Of a DNA stretch of 64,000 nucleotides, positions 10,617-22,936 are shown piece by piece (position 1 is the stretch's first letter; each line of letters opens with the position of its first letter). The position numbers were made by a program, and so were the translations under genes. The DNA comes from Prostheceraeus crozeri (taxonomy: Eukaryota > Platyhelminthes > Polycladida > Euryleptidae). The notes under the pieces were generated by a model, which was not told where the DNA came from, did no database searches, and saw only the letters and a program-made list of their open reading frames with translations. The stretch is taken from the NCBI GenBank assembly GCA_907163375.1, contig CAJQUW010004789.1, forward strand, positions 176,547 through 240,546, read 5' to 3'.

Positions 10617-13255
10617 TCTGAATTTATCATCGTGTATTGAGAAATTATTGACCAAAATATTAAATGATAGGTTAAATGTTTGGCTCGACAAAAATGCAAT
10701 ATTACACGAATCTCAAACAGGTTTTAGGAAAGAACACTCGACAATTGACAATATTTGGAACTTAAAAGAAATAATACAGATATATAAAAATGATAACAGA
10801 CCACTGTATACCTGCTTTGTTGATCTTACGAAAGCATTTGATTCTGTTCAGAAAAGCAGACTGATAAATAAGTTGAGAAGCATAATACCTAATGGTGACT
10901 TTTTGTTGTTACTGATACATATTTTAAAATACAAAACATATAAAGTTCTGTTTAATGGTACAGAAAGTGACGAATTCCAGGTTAAACATGGTGTTCCACA
11001 GGGAGATAGTTTATCGCCTACCCTGTTTTGTATTTACGTGAACGACTTCTTAATTGAACTTTATCGAAATATAAGTACATTTCATCTTCATATCGGCGCT
11101 CATATATGCCGACGATATTTTATTGATGAGTGAAACGCAAACTGGCATCATTAAACAGATTAAGTTTCTTCATGAATTCTGTGAAAGTAACAGCTTGAGA
11201 ATGAATTAAAATAAGACGAAGATAATGATATTTAATTAAACTGAAAAATATGAGAAACTGCATTTAAGCGATGATGATGATATATTGCCAATCGAAGTTG
11301 TTGATGAATATAAATATTTAGGTTATTGGATTGCAAAGAATGATAGAAAACACATAGAAGAATTAACGAAAAAAGGAAAAGCATCATCGTACGTAACCGC
11401 TAAAACCTTAAAGGCATTTGGCAATGTAGACGGTAGAATAATGACAGAAGCATTTGAAATGTTAACGATATCAAAAATAAGATATGGCAGTGAACTGTTT
11501 TTCGACAAAAATTTGGCTGATCTAAATCGAGTGATTATGCAATTCTACAAAAGATATCACCATTTAAGAATAACTACGCCAAATTATTGCATTATTGGGG
11601 AATTCGGTGTCAAACCAATAGAATTTTATTGCTATAAATCAGCAATAAATTATTTTCTTAAGATAAATAACAATAATGATACACGATTAATCACCCGAGT
11701 ATTCAAAAATATACAATGCAATATAAAGCATAAGTCTTATCGTAATACATGGTGTGTTCGAATAAACAGTTTATTTAACAAAATCAAATTTAAAGACCTG
11801 CAAGGCTTGGATTACAGTGGAAAGTCTAAAAAAAAGTTAATAGTGCTCTAACGGAATTCTTTAGGAAGGAATGGATTGATAGTGCCAAACATAGCAATAA
11901 AGGTTTAAATTATTTGGAGCTGTGTAGATTTCAATGTCAACTGAAGCCATATCTAGCACTCACTAGTGACAAAACTAAAATCAATAATATTATTAAAATC
12001 AGAACAGGAAATCACACACTAGCAGCAGAAGTTGGAACGTATCACAACCGCATTGCATATAAAGATTATATTTGTAAATTATGCGAACATGATGAGATAG
12101 AAGATATCTTTCACTTCTTTGCTGTATGTCCATGCTATAATGATGTGAGAAATGCTTTAATCCCATATGTAAAAGATATTTCAAGAACGGATTTCTATGA
12201 TTTCATGAATTCATTAACAATCGGACAGTTACGGATAGTTGACGAATATATTGATAGAGCGATGGACATTAAAAACAAAAGAACATAGATAGCGGACTGT
12301 AGACGACAATGTCTAAGATTGTGTTTACGCTTTGATCAACAAAAACAATGAACGACTATAAAACTTCGACATATGAAACAATGACATGACATCTTGATTA
12401 GATATCCATGATATGAAACGCTGCCGTCTAAATGCAAAATGCAATCATAGATAGCGGATGGCAATCTACCCAAGGTATGCGAATGCCTGAATATCAATAT
12501 GATTGACTTTTCTAATCAATATATTGAGAAGCGGACGGTGTAGAAATTAAATGAAATGGATATAACTTGGTCAGATTTCTGTGATACTAATTGACAAAGC
12601 GTGAACACAATAAATAAATCGATGAAGTGCGACATAAAATTGCACTGTTGCATTGTTAAGAGGTAGTAAAAATCACTCACAGATATCGAAAACAGAATAG
12701 ATTATCGCCTTGATCACTCGCTTCAAGTCTTAATCGGAGGTCGGTCGACAACACGGGTTGAGGTCCAGTTTTCTAATCTTTTCTCAATCACATTCCAGGT
12801 ATGTGTTCAACATCATTGATATAAAAATGTTGTATCTACTTAAAATATACCGCACCTCCGATTAATAATAGGAATAATAATAGGGTTAGCAACCTGCTGC
12901 TGGGTGTGATGTGTAAATAAGAACAATAAATAACATAATTAATAACATCAAATTATCTTACAAATGACAAGATGCATGCCCTGTCTCCTCTCCTCCGTGT
13001 ATCTCTTTAAATGACGTTTCATTGTTGACATTCATATCGTTGTCATCATCTGTACATATGTCAGACTTTTTCAGACTTTCATTTCAAACACGTCATCAAA
13101 GGAATTCAACGACGATCAAGGTGATAGTGTGTTTTTACCTTTCATCTCATACATCCAATTATGTCATCTTTCACCTTCATCTCTAGTAATCAAATGAAAT
13201 AACTGTATGTACCACGTTTGTACCCACTTGTTGGGCAATAAACTTTTTGAGTTTT
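10617..13255 (+). mobile_element. 5'-truncated LINE, copy 1 of the GA-associated family
   Basis: Coding similarity to the longer copy at 14.34-18.55 kb starts at LNLSSCIEKLLT (about 10617). The copy retains the reverse transcriptase blocks HESQTGFRK, CFVDLTKAFDSV and HGVPQGDSLSP, a damaged active-site region near 11100 (the YADD reading is split between frames), the thumb, and a C-terminal zinc-knuckle-like C..C........HF...CPCY motif (12060-12140). Coding is spread over three frames (to 11133, 11285-11851, 11914-12288), so it is inactive. A ~970-bp 3' untranslated region contains repeated ATAGATAGCGGA and ends TTGGGCAATAAAC then TTTTTGAGTTTTGAG, directly against a GA array. It belongs broadly with I/Jockey-like LINEs; the exact clade is not decided. 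Confidence 0.85.
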
Positions 13256-13397
13256 GAGAGAGAGAGGTGAGTGATTGAGGGAGAGAGAGAGAGAGAGAAG
13301 TGAGTGAGTGATTGAGGGAGAGAGAGAGAGAGAGAGAGAGAGTGAGTGATTGAGGGAGAGAGAGAGAGTGAGACAGTGAGAGAGAGAGAGAGAAGTG

Positions 13398-13439
<42 letters not shown>

Positions 13440-14044
13440 GAGTGAGTGATTGAGGGAGAGAGAGTGAGTGATTGAGGGAGAGAGAGTGAGTGAGTGAGAG
13501 AGAGAGAGTGAGTGAGTGAGAGAGAGAGGTGAGTGAGTGAGTGATTGAGGGAGAGAGAGGTGAGTGAGTGATTGAGGGAGAGAGAGAGAGAGAGAAGTGA
13601 GTGAGACAGTGAGAGAGAGAGAGAGAGAAAGAGTGAGACAGTGAGAGAGAGAGAGAGAGTGAGACAGTGAGAGAGAGAGAGAGAGAAGTGAGAGAGAGAG
13701 AGAGAGAAGTGAGACAGTGAGAGAGAGAAGTGAGACAGCGAGAGAGAGAGAGAGAGAGAAGTGAGTGAGTGATTGAGGGAGAGAGAGTGAGTGATTGAGG
13801 GAGAGAGAGTGAGTGAGTGAGGGAGAGAGAGAGAGGTGAGTGAGTGATTGAGGGAGAGAGAGGTGAGTGAGTGATTGAGGGAGAGAGAGTGAGTGAGGGA
13901 GGGAGGGAGAGTGAGTGAGTGAGGGAGAGTGAGTGAGTGAGAGAGAGAGAGTGAGTGAGTGAGAGAGAGAGAGGTGAGTGAGTGATTGAGGGAGAGAGAG
14001 GTGAGTGAGTGATTGAGGGAGAGAGAGAGAGAGAGAAGTGAGTG

Positions 14045-14089
<45 letters not shown>

Positions 14090-14339
14090 GACAGTGAGAG
14101 AGAGAGAAGTGAGACAGTGAGAGAGAGAAGTGAGACAGCGAGAGAGAGAGAGAAGTGAGTGAGTGATTGAGGGAGAGAGAGTGAGTGAGTGAGGGAGAGA
14201 GAGTGAGTGATTGAGGGAGAGAGAGTGAGTGAGTGAGGGAGAGAGAGAGGTGAGTGAGTGATTGAGGGAGAGAGAGGTGAGTGAGTGATTGAGGGAGAGA
14301 GAGTGAGTGAGGGAGGGAGGGAGAGAGAGAGAGAGAGAT
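13256..14339. repeat. GA-rich low-complexity array 1
   Basis: About 1.08 kb of GAGAGA runs punctuated by GTGAGTGA, TTGAGGGA and GTGAGACAGTGA, with local larger repeats in which the same block order recurs. It starts at the 3' end of LINE copy 1 and ends at the 5' truncation of LINE copy 2. The minus strand is open in two frames over its whole length, encoding only Ser, Leu, His, Thr, Pro and Gln repeats; this follows from the absence of stop codons in such a repeat and is not evidence for a gene. Confidence 0.95.
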
Positions 14340-17300
14340 AGGTATCAACAAGGGTCATACCAACAACAATGGAATCAGCAGGGGCCATACCAACAACAAC
14401 AGTGGAATCATTTTGGTGCACAGCAGCAGTTTTAACGAAAATGAAGGAGGAGAGGAGACAGTAACATCTGAGGCAGAAAGTGAGACTAAAAACCAAACAA
14501 TCCGATTATTTTATGCTAACATCAATGGATTAAACATTAATAAAATTAAAGACATTAATATGATCAAAGATACATGTGATGCCGATATAATATGTTACAC
14601 TGAAACACACATAACTATTATGAATAACACATAACAAAACAAAAATGATAACCTAACAATTCGACTTAATAAAAACGTTCAGCAAAACTAAGAATAATCT
14701 TGGCCGACGGATCAAGGGAATTAATCTGTATCATAAAAGTGAGGGAATAAATATCGAAAACTTAATTAACGAAAATGGAGATATGATAATAGTAGAAATG
14801 AAAAATAAAAAGTGGAAAGATGTTAAAAAAATACATTTGATATTTATTTATAGAGAATGTAGAGAATCCAAATATGCCGACAAAGATTACCTTTATAAAT
14901 TAAAAAAATACATTGAAAAATTCAAAATGCATCATATCATCATGTTGGGAGATCTAAATAGCAGAATTGGTAAAATTAATGATAACGAACATTTAAATCT
15001 CCCAATAAGAAGCTCTAAAGATTTACTTATAAATAAGCAAGGTCGGGAGCTAATTAACTTTTGTAATGAAACATCGCTTATTATAGCTAACGGGCGATAT
15101 CAAAACGGCGAACATACTTTCTGCAGGCTCCAAAACGACAAATGTTGTAAATCCGTTATAGACTACCTGATACTTTCTGAATCTATGTTGAAGTATTTAG
15201 AAGCCTTCAGAATAATGGAGCCAAAAGTATACACTGATCATAGGCCAATGGAAATTGATATAAAAATTGCGTTAAAATCAACCGCAACTAAGTTTCCAGA
15301 TAAGAATTTCAATCTACAAAATAATCCTAACAAGCGCATCGCTCCCTTCAAATGGAAGACGAACTATAATTTTGCAAAGTATAGCCAAGCTATTTCAGAC
15401 AAAGGATTAAAACTTTTAGAGGAAATTGCAAGTAAACAATTAGATAAAACGGAGATTTATGATAAGTTAGTCATGGCTAATAAGGAATCATTGCAAGCTA
15501 CAATGATTGCTAATGGCCAAACAATATATACTGAGGAAACAAGATGTCTTAGAATCACGCATAAACAAAATGTTGAAATGTATAAATCAGATCAATCTGA
15601 AACAAATTTAAGCTTATTAATGCAAACGAAACGGGAACTTAACAAAAACATGAAAAAGGAAAAGCGAAAGCTACAACGAGTGAAGCTAAATGAATTAAGT
15701 GAAGCAAGAGCAAATAACGACCTCAAAAAATATTGGGAATTACTTAATAAAAACAAACCTAATAGAAGCGCAAAGTATAAAACTACACTTAAATCTCTAT
15801 CGTTTAAAGAAAATATAGAGAAAAGAGATAAAGAAATCAAAACTCTTAATTTTGATCGAAATAGAGCCTCTTTTCATAATCAAAAGAACTCACTTAGAGA
15901 CGATGACACTTTAAATATGGATATTACGACAGCGGAAGTAGAAAATGCGATAAAAAATTCAAAATCCAGTGGTCCAGATGGAGTAGTGTACGAAATGCTG
16001 AAGAATGACCCGAACCAAACACAAATTTTGCTTGCTCTATATAATCAAATAATAAACGACTATGCTGTTCCATGGCATTGTAGCTGGATCACCCCCATTT
16101 ATAAGAAAGGTGATAAAAATAATGCCAACTCTTATCGATATCTAAATTTGTCCTCATGCATCGAAAAGTTATTGACAAGAATATTAAATGATAGATTAAA
16201 TTCATGGATTGACAAGTATAAAATATTGCATGAATCCCAAACTGGTTTCAGAAAAGGGCATTCTACTGTTGACAATATCTGGGTTCTTCAACAAACTGTA
16301 CAAATATACAAGAATGAAAAGAAGCCACTGTATGCATGTTTTGTAGACCTTTCAAAAGCTTTTGACACTGTAAAAAAGAGCAAATTAATAGAAAAGTTGA
16401 AATACATCATACCCAAAGGTAAATATTTATCATTATTAGAAAGTATTATAAGAAACAAAGAATATAAAATTCTCTTCAATGGAGAAGAAAGTGTCAAGTT
16501 TCATTTAGAACATGGCATTCCTCAAGGAGATAGTCTATCTCCCACCTTCTTTTGCATATACATGAATGATTTTTTAAATGAACTGTACGAAAACATTTAT
16601 GAATTTGACCCAGCAAAGATTACTAATACAAATTTAGCTGCACTTATATATGCTGATGATATTTTGTTGCTGAGTGAATCACAAGCTGGCATTATTAAAC
16701 AAATAAAATTTCTCCATAAATTTTGTGAAACAAACAGTTTGAAAATTAATTATGATAAGACAAAAATAATGATATTTAATGAGGCAAAAGAATATGATAA
16801 GCTAATTTTGAACGATTGTATCACGCAAATTGAAGTTGTAAAGACATACAAATACTTGGGTGTTTGGATTTCAAAATCCGATAGAATACATATTGAAGAT
16901 TTAGCAAAAAAAGGAAAAGCATCTTCATACGTAACCGCCAAAACTATGAAAGAATTCAATACTGTTGATGGCAAAATATTGACGGAAACATTAGAAATGT
17001 TGACTATATCGAAAATGAGATACGGAAGTGAATTGTTTTTTGACAAAAATTTAAGTGACCTACATCGTGTGATTATACAGTTTTACAAAAAATATCATCA
17101 TTTGCGAATAACAACTCCTAATTATTGTATTATTGGTGATTTTGGTGTTAAACCAATAGAATACTATTACTATAAATCGGCTTTAAATTACTTTCTCAAA
17201 TTAAATAGAAATGATGATGATACACAAATATCACACGAATATCACACGAATATTCCGAACCATTAATGAAAATAGAGACCATGCATTATTTCGCAATACG

Positions 17301-18547
17301 TGGTGCAATAGAATACATAAATTGTTTCAAAAAATTAACCTGTAAGAAATGCAAAACATGGAATGCAGTGGAAAATCCAAAAAAATGATTGAAAATACAT
17401 TGAAAGAATATTTTAGGAAAGAATGGATTGATAGCCCTAAACATAGTGAGAAAGGATTAAGCTATTTAGAATTGTGCAGATTTCAGTGCGAATTAAAAAC
17501 ATACCTAGCAGTAAGTAACAGCAAAACTAAAATAGAAAATATTCTCAGATTAAGAACTGGAAATCACACCCTGGCAGCAGAAGTTGGAACGTATCAAAAT
17601 CGTAGCACTTATAAAGATTGTGTTTGTAAATTCTGTGATCTGAATAAGACTGAAGATATATATCATTTCATTGTTGAATGTCCTTGCTATGACAATGAAA
17701 GAAATGCTTTAATTCCACACCTGAAAAATGCTATGCGATCAGATTTCTATGCGCACATGGATTCTCTAACGATAAGAGAGATCAGAACGGTAGACGAATA
17801 TATCGAAAAAGCAATGTATATTAGAACCATAGATAGCTGAGTTAGACCAACCGATCTCAGAAAGTCAACACGATTGTTAAAGGACTTTCATCAGAAAGCA
17901 TTTATGGAAAGATGAAATTGAACCTGAAATCATAGATAGCGGAATGTAGACATTACTGTTCGCATGACTTCATCCATTGCGGTGGACATGATTGACCTAT
18001 CTGATCAATATGAGCAACGTGATTGTATCGGAGACAATAGAAATCAAATGCATTTCTTTATCAGATTGCTATAATCATGCGAAATGACCAAATGATGACA
18101 CCTTGATAATGGATAGGAAGGACAATACATTGATAACACGAATGTCCTGCTACTTTGTCTCTTATGAGTCTTAATCAGATGCAACTGTAGCAGAACAGTC
18201 AGCTGCATCAGTCACTCGTGACAAATTTACATCGGAGAAATACACCGTCCTCCATGTGTATTGGACTTTCATCTTTTTTGTGCATGATTCATCGACACAT
18301 CTAAGTCTCATCGTTAACCTCATTTGTAAATATCTCAGTACTTTTTCAGACATTCATCGTTATATTTTATGGATATCAACGGCGATAGTGGTGCAGTTGT
18401 TTTTAACTTTCATCTCACATTCCCATTGTCATCTTTCATCTTCTGCCGCGCAACTAAATAAATGTAATATGTAATAATGTAAATGTATTTGTTTGTCCCA
18501 CCTGTTGGGCAATAAGCATTTTTGAATTTTGAATTTTTGAATTTTTT
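14340..18547 (+). mobile_element. Nearly complete LINE with APE endonuclease and reverse transcriptase, copy 2
   Basis: The left end keeps only the C-terminus of a Gln/Trp-rich ORF1-like protein (14340-14434, repeats of Y-Q-Q-Q and W-N) with its stop. ORF2 follows at once. An APE-type endonuclease begins with FYANINGLN and CYTETH (14510-14610) and, after a frame break between 14634 and 14783, continues with GDLNSRIG (~14950), VIDYLILS (~15157) and YTDHRPMEID (~15233). The long 14783-17266 frame (827 codons) then holds the polymerase: SSGPDGV, TPIYKKGD, GFRKGHS, CFVDLSKAFDTV, HGIPQGDSLSP and the catalytic YADD (~16647). A tandem repeat of an 11-bp block (AATATCACACG, ~17227-17248) shifts the frame; the C-terminal part resumes at 17349-17840 with a C..C...HF...CPCY zinc motif. 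The 3' untranslated region ends TTGGGCAATAAGC and TTTTGAATT-type repeats against the next GA array. Polymerase motifs are intact but ORF1 is missing, so it is not autonomous. Confidence 0.92.
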
Positions 18548-19186
18548 GAGAGAAAGAGAGAGAGAGGTGAGTGAGTGATTGAGGGAGAGAGAGAGAAGTG
18601 AGTGAGTGAGAGAGAGAGAAGTGAGTGAGTGAGAGAGAGAGAAGTGAGTGAGTGAGAGAGAGAGAAGTGAGTGAGTGAGAGAGAGAGAAGTGAGACAGTG
18701 AGAGAGAGAAGTGAGACAGCGAGAGAGAGAGAGAGAGAGAGAGAAGTGAGTGAGTGATTGAGGGAGAGAGAGGTGAGTGAGTGAGAGAGGGAGAGAGAGT
18801 GAGTGAGTGAGGGAGAGAGAGAGGTGAGTGAGTGAGAGAGAAGTGAGTGAGTGAGAGAGAGTGAGTGAGTGAGGGAGAGAGAGAGAAGTGAGTGAGTGAG
18901 AGAGAGTGAGTGAGTGAGGGAGAGAGAGAGAAGTGAGTGAGTGAGAGAGAGAGAGAAGTGAGACAGTGAGAGAGAGGTGAGTGAGTGAGTGAGTGAGTGA
19001 GAGAAGTGAGTGAGTGAGTGAGAGAGGGAAGTGAGTGAGTGAGTGAGGGAGAGAGAGAGAAGTGAGTGAGTGAGTGAGGGAAAGAGAGGTGAGTGAGTGA
19101 TTGAGGGAGAGAGAGTGAGTGAGGGAGGGAGAGAGAAAGAGGTGAGTGAGTGAGTGATTGAGGGAGAGAGAGAGAGAGAGAGAGTG
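18548..19186. repeat. GA-rich low-complexity array 2
   Basis: About 640 bp of GAGAGA, GTGAGTGAGTGA and TTGAGGGA blocks, directly downstream of the 3' end of LINE copy 2 and upstream of cassette A. All three minus-strand frames are nearly stop-free and Ser/Leu-rich; these are artefacts of composition. Confidence 0.95.
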
Positions 19187-19895
19187 TGTTCCCACACTGT
19201 TGGGCAATAAACGTTTTGAGATTTGAGATTTGCTTCATGAAATTTGACAAATCACTCCACACTAACTGCCAATACGAGTCAGAAGGTCCGGAATAAATCT
19301 GCATTCATCACAATATCCTTATCACTTTCACATTGATTGCAGGTGAGTGTCAATGAAACTTTGACATATATTGAGTAGTACTGTTGATACAATGACTATT
19401 TTCTGAATTAACTTACAGTATAACTTTTGTGCATGATCTCCGGACCTTCAAAATTGACTCGTTTATTAACACTTAAAATAATAGTTCTGTTGGTGTGTGA
19501 TTGTGCAAATAAATAGACAAACGATATTATTAATGATTGAAGATGCGCTCGATGAATTTATGCAAATTTATTGATTACGAAGATGGGTTTCCTTTTAAGA
19601 TATACCATGATGTCCACATGACGTCTGACTCATTCTATACATGCCTTCATTTAACTCATTGAATCTGTTGATGCATCTATCTATCTGAATGCATTTCTCC
19701 TAAATGCTCTCTTAACATTTTCCATGAAAGATTTCTCAACGGATTATGCTTATTGATGTTTCAGTAGCCTCGTGAATGTCTCCTCTCCGCCACGGTCCTG
19801 ATAACGTACTTTCCTCATTCATCCCATTTTATCATTTCACCATCAACATATATGTAATGTTTTGCCTTAATGGCTAATAAACTTCTGAGTTCTGA
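19187..19895. repeat. Amplified 709-bp cassette, copy A
   Basis: It begins GTTCCCACACTGTTGGGC then AATAAACGTTTTGAG, which is the 3' terminus of the GA-associated LINE family cut down to about 45 bp. About 650 bp of AT-rich sequence follows, containing TTGCAGGTGAGTGTC, with no open frame of note, and it ends TTAATGGCTAATAAAC then TTCTGAGTTCTGAG. That ending resembles a second LINE 3' terminus (compare ATGGCTAATAAAATG at 2468). Copies B (20576) and C (22219) are almost identical, with only a handful of substitutions. Confidence 0.9.
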
Positions 19896-20575
19896 GAGAG
19901 AGGTGAGTGAGTTAGAGAGAGAGAGAAGTGAGTGAGTGAGAGATAGAGGAGTGAGTGAGTTAGAGAGAGAGAGAGAGAGAGAAGTGAGTGAGTTAGAGAG
20001 AGAGAGAGATAGAGGAGTGAGTGAGTTAGAGAGAGATAGAGGAGTGAGTGAGTTAGAGAGAGAGAGAGGAGTGAGTGAGTTAGAGAGAGAGAGAGAAGTG
20101 AGTGAGTGAGTGAGTGAGAGAGAGAGAGAGAAGTGAGTGAGTGAGAGAGAGAGAGAGAGAGAAGTGAGTGAGTGAGAGAGAGAGAGATAAGTGAGTGAGT
20201 GAGTGAGAGAGAGAGAGAAGTGAGTGAGTGAGAGAGAGAGAGATAAGTGAGTGAGTGAGTGAGAGAGAGAAGTGAGTGAGTGAGAGAGAGAGGTGAGTGA
20301 GTTAGAGAGAGAGAGAGAGAGAGAAGTGAGTGAGTGAGTTAGAGAGAGAAGTGAGTGAGTGAGTTAGAGAGAGAGGTGAGTGAGTGAGTGAGAGAAGTGA
20401 GTGAGTGAGTGAGAGAGGGAAGTGAGTGAGTAAGAGAGAGAAGTGAGTGAGTGAGGGAGAGAGAGGTGAGTGAGTGAGTTAGAGAGAGAAGTGAGTGAGT
20501 GAGAGAGGAAGAGAGAGTGAGTGAGTGAGAGAGAGAAGTGAGTGAGTGAGAGAGAGAGGTGAGGGAGAGAGAGAG
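19896..20575. repeat. GA-rich low-complexity array 3
   Basis: About 680 bp. It differs from arrays 1 and 2 in carrying GTTAGAGAGAG, AGATAGAGGAG and GATAAGTGAG variants and in lacking most TTGAGGGA blocks. It separates cassette copies A and B. Confidence 0.95.
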
Positions 20576-21283
20576 TGTTCCCACACTGTTGGGCAATAAA
20601 CGTTTTGAGATTTGAGATTTGCTTCATGAAATTTGACAAATCACTCCACATTAACTGCCAATACGAGTCAGAAGGTCCGGAATAAATCTACATTCATCAC
20701 AATATCCTTATCACTTTCACATTGATTGCAGGTGAGTGTCAATGAAACTTTGACATATATTGAGTAGTACTGTTGATACAATGACTATTTTCTGAATTAA
20801 CTTACAGTATAACTTTTGTGCATGACCTCCGGACCTTCAGAATTGACTCGTTTATTAACACTTAAAATAATAGTTCTGTTGGTGTGTGATTGTGCAAATA
20901 AATAGACAAACGATATTATTAATGATTGAAGATGCGCTCGATGAATTTATGCAAATTTATTGATTACGAAGATGGGTTTCCTTTTAAGATATACCATGAT
21001 GTCCACATGACGTCTGACTCATTCTATACATGCCTTCATTTAACTCATTGAATCTGTTGATGCATCTATCTATCTGAATGCATTTCTCCTAAATGCTCTC
21101 TTAACATTTTCCATGAAAGATTTCTCAACGGATTATGCTTATTGATGTTTCAGTAGCCTCGTGAATGTCTCCTCTCCGCCACGGTCCTGATAACGTACTT
21201 TCCTCATTCATCCCATTTTATCATTTCACCATCAACATATATGTAATGTTTTGCCTTAATGGCTAATAAACTTCTGAGTTCTG
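20576..21283. repeat. Amplified 709-bp cassette, copy B
   Basis: Same sequence and boundaries as copy A, with LINE-derived TTGGGCAATAAACG at the left and GGCTAATAAACTTCTGAG at the right. Visible differences from A include ATTAACTGCC for ACTAACTGCC, CTACATTC for CTGCATTC, and CATGACCTCC for CATGATCTCC. Copies B and C share most of these, so they separated from each other after A. Confidence 0.9.
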
Positions 21284-21471
21284 AGAGAGAGGTGAGTGAG
21301 TTAGAGAGAGAGAGAAGTGAGTGAGTGAGAGATAGAGGAGTGAGTGAGTTAGAGAGAGAGAGAGAGAGAGAGAAGTGAGTGAGTTAGAGAGAGAGAGAGA
21401 TAGAGGAGTGAGTGAGTTAGAGAGAGATAGAGGAGTGAGTGAGTTAGAGAGAGAGAGAGGAGTGAGTGAGT

Positions 21472-21504
<33 letters not shown>

Positions 21505-21711
21505 GAGTGAGTGAGTGAGAGAGAGAGAGAGAGAAGTGAGTGAGTGAGAGAGAGAGAGAGAGAGAAGTGAGTGAGTGAGAGAGAGAGAGAGAAGTGAGTG
21601 AGTGAGTGAGAGAGAGAGAGAAGTGAGTGAGTGAGTGAGAGAGAGAGAGAAGTGAGTGAGTGAGTGAGAGAGTGAGAGAGAGAAGTGAGTGAGTGAGAGA
21701 GGTGAGTGAGT

Positions 21712-21748
<37 letters not shown>

Positions 21749-22218
21749 GAGTGAGTGAGTGAGAGAGAGAGAGAGAAGTGAGTGAGTGAGAGAGAGAGAG
21801 AGAGAAGTGAGTGAGTGAGAGAGAGAGAGATAAGTGAGTGAGTGAGTGAGAGAGAGAGAGAAGTGAGTGAGTGAGTGAGAGAGAGAGAGATAAGTGAGTG
21901 AGTGAGTGAGAGAGTGAGAGAGAGAAGTGAGTGAGAGAGAGAGGTGAGTGAGTTAGAGAGAGAGAGAGAGAGAGAGAAGTGAGTGAGTGAGTTAGAGAGA
22001 GAGGTGAGTGAGTGAGTGAGTGAGTGAGAGAAGTGAGTGAGTGAGTGAGAGAGGGAAGTGAGTGAGTAAGAGAGAGAAGTGAGTGAGTGAGGGAGAGAGA
22101 GGTGAGTGAGTGAGTTAGAGAGAGAAGTGAGTGAGTGAGAGAGGAAGAGAGAGTGAGTGAGTGAGAGAGAGAAGTGAGTGAGTGAGAGAGAGAGGTGAGG
22201 GAGAGAGAGAGAGAGAGA
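21284..22218. repeat. GA-rich low-complexity array 4
   Basis: About 935 bp. Its first ~180 bp and last ~220 bp repeat the order of blocks found in array 3 (for example AGAGGAAGAGAGAGTGAGTG near the right end), so the duplicated unit was cassette plus array and the middle has since expanded. Confidence 0.93.
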
Positions 22219-22936
22219 GTGTTCCCACACTGTTGGGCAATAAACGTTTTGAGATTTGAGATTTGCTTCATGAAATTTGACAAATCACTCCACACTAACT
22301 GCCAATACGAGTCAGAAGGTCCGGAATAAATCTACATTCATCACAATATCCTTATCACTTTCACATTGATTGCAGGTGAGTGTCAATGAAACTTTGACAT
22401 ATATTGAGTAGTACTGTTGATACAATGACTATTTTCTGAATTAACTTACAGTATAACTTTTGTGCATGACCTCCGGACCTTCAGAATTGACTCGTTTATT
22501 AACACTTAAAATAATAGTTCTGTTGGTGTGTGATTGTGCAAATAAATAGACAAACGATATTATTAATGATTGAAGATGCGCTCGATGAATTTATGCAAAT
22601 TTATTGATTACGAAGATGGGTTTCCTTTTAAGATATACCATGATGTCCACATGACGTCTGACTCATTCTATACATGCCTTCATTTAACTCATTGAATCTG
22701 TTGATGCATCTATCTATCTGAATGCATTTCTCCTAAATGCTCTCTTAACATTTTCCATGAAAGATTTCTCAACGGATTATGCTTATTGATGTTTCAGTAG
22801 CCTCGTGAATGTCTCCTCTCCGCCACGGTCCTGATAACGTACTTTCCTCATTCATCCCATTTTATCATTTCACCATCAACATATATGTAATGTTTTGCCT
22901 TAATGGCTAATAAACTTCTGAGTTCTGAGTTCTGAG
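22219..22936. repeat. Amplified 709-bp cassette, copy C
   Basis: Same as copy B but with one extra TTCTGAG at the right end, showing that the heptamer tail expands independently. No coding capacity is apparent. Confidence 0.9.

Noticed and set aside
13164-14496. Minus-strand frames of 395 and 437 codons rich in Ser, Leu, His, Thr and Pro
   Set aside because: They are translations of the GA array, where stop codons are rare in every minus frame. Two frames are open at once, and the same happens over every other GA array.
18410-22295. Further long Ser/Leu/Thr/His-rich minus-strand frames
   Set aside because: Same cause: GA/GTGAGTGA low-complexity DNA. No domain, no start context and multiple frames open together.
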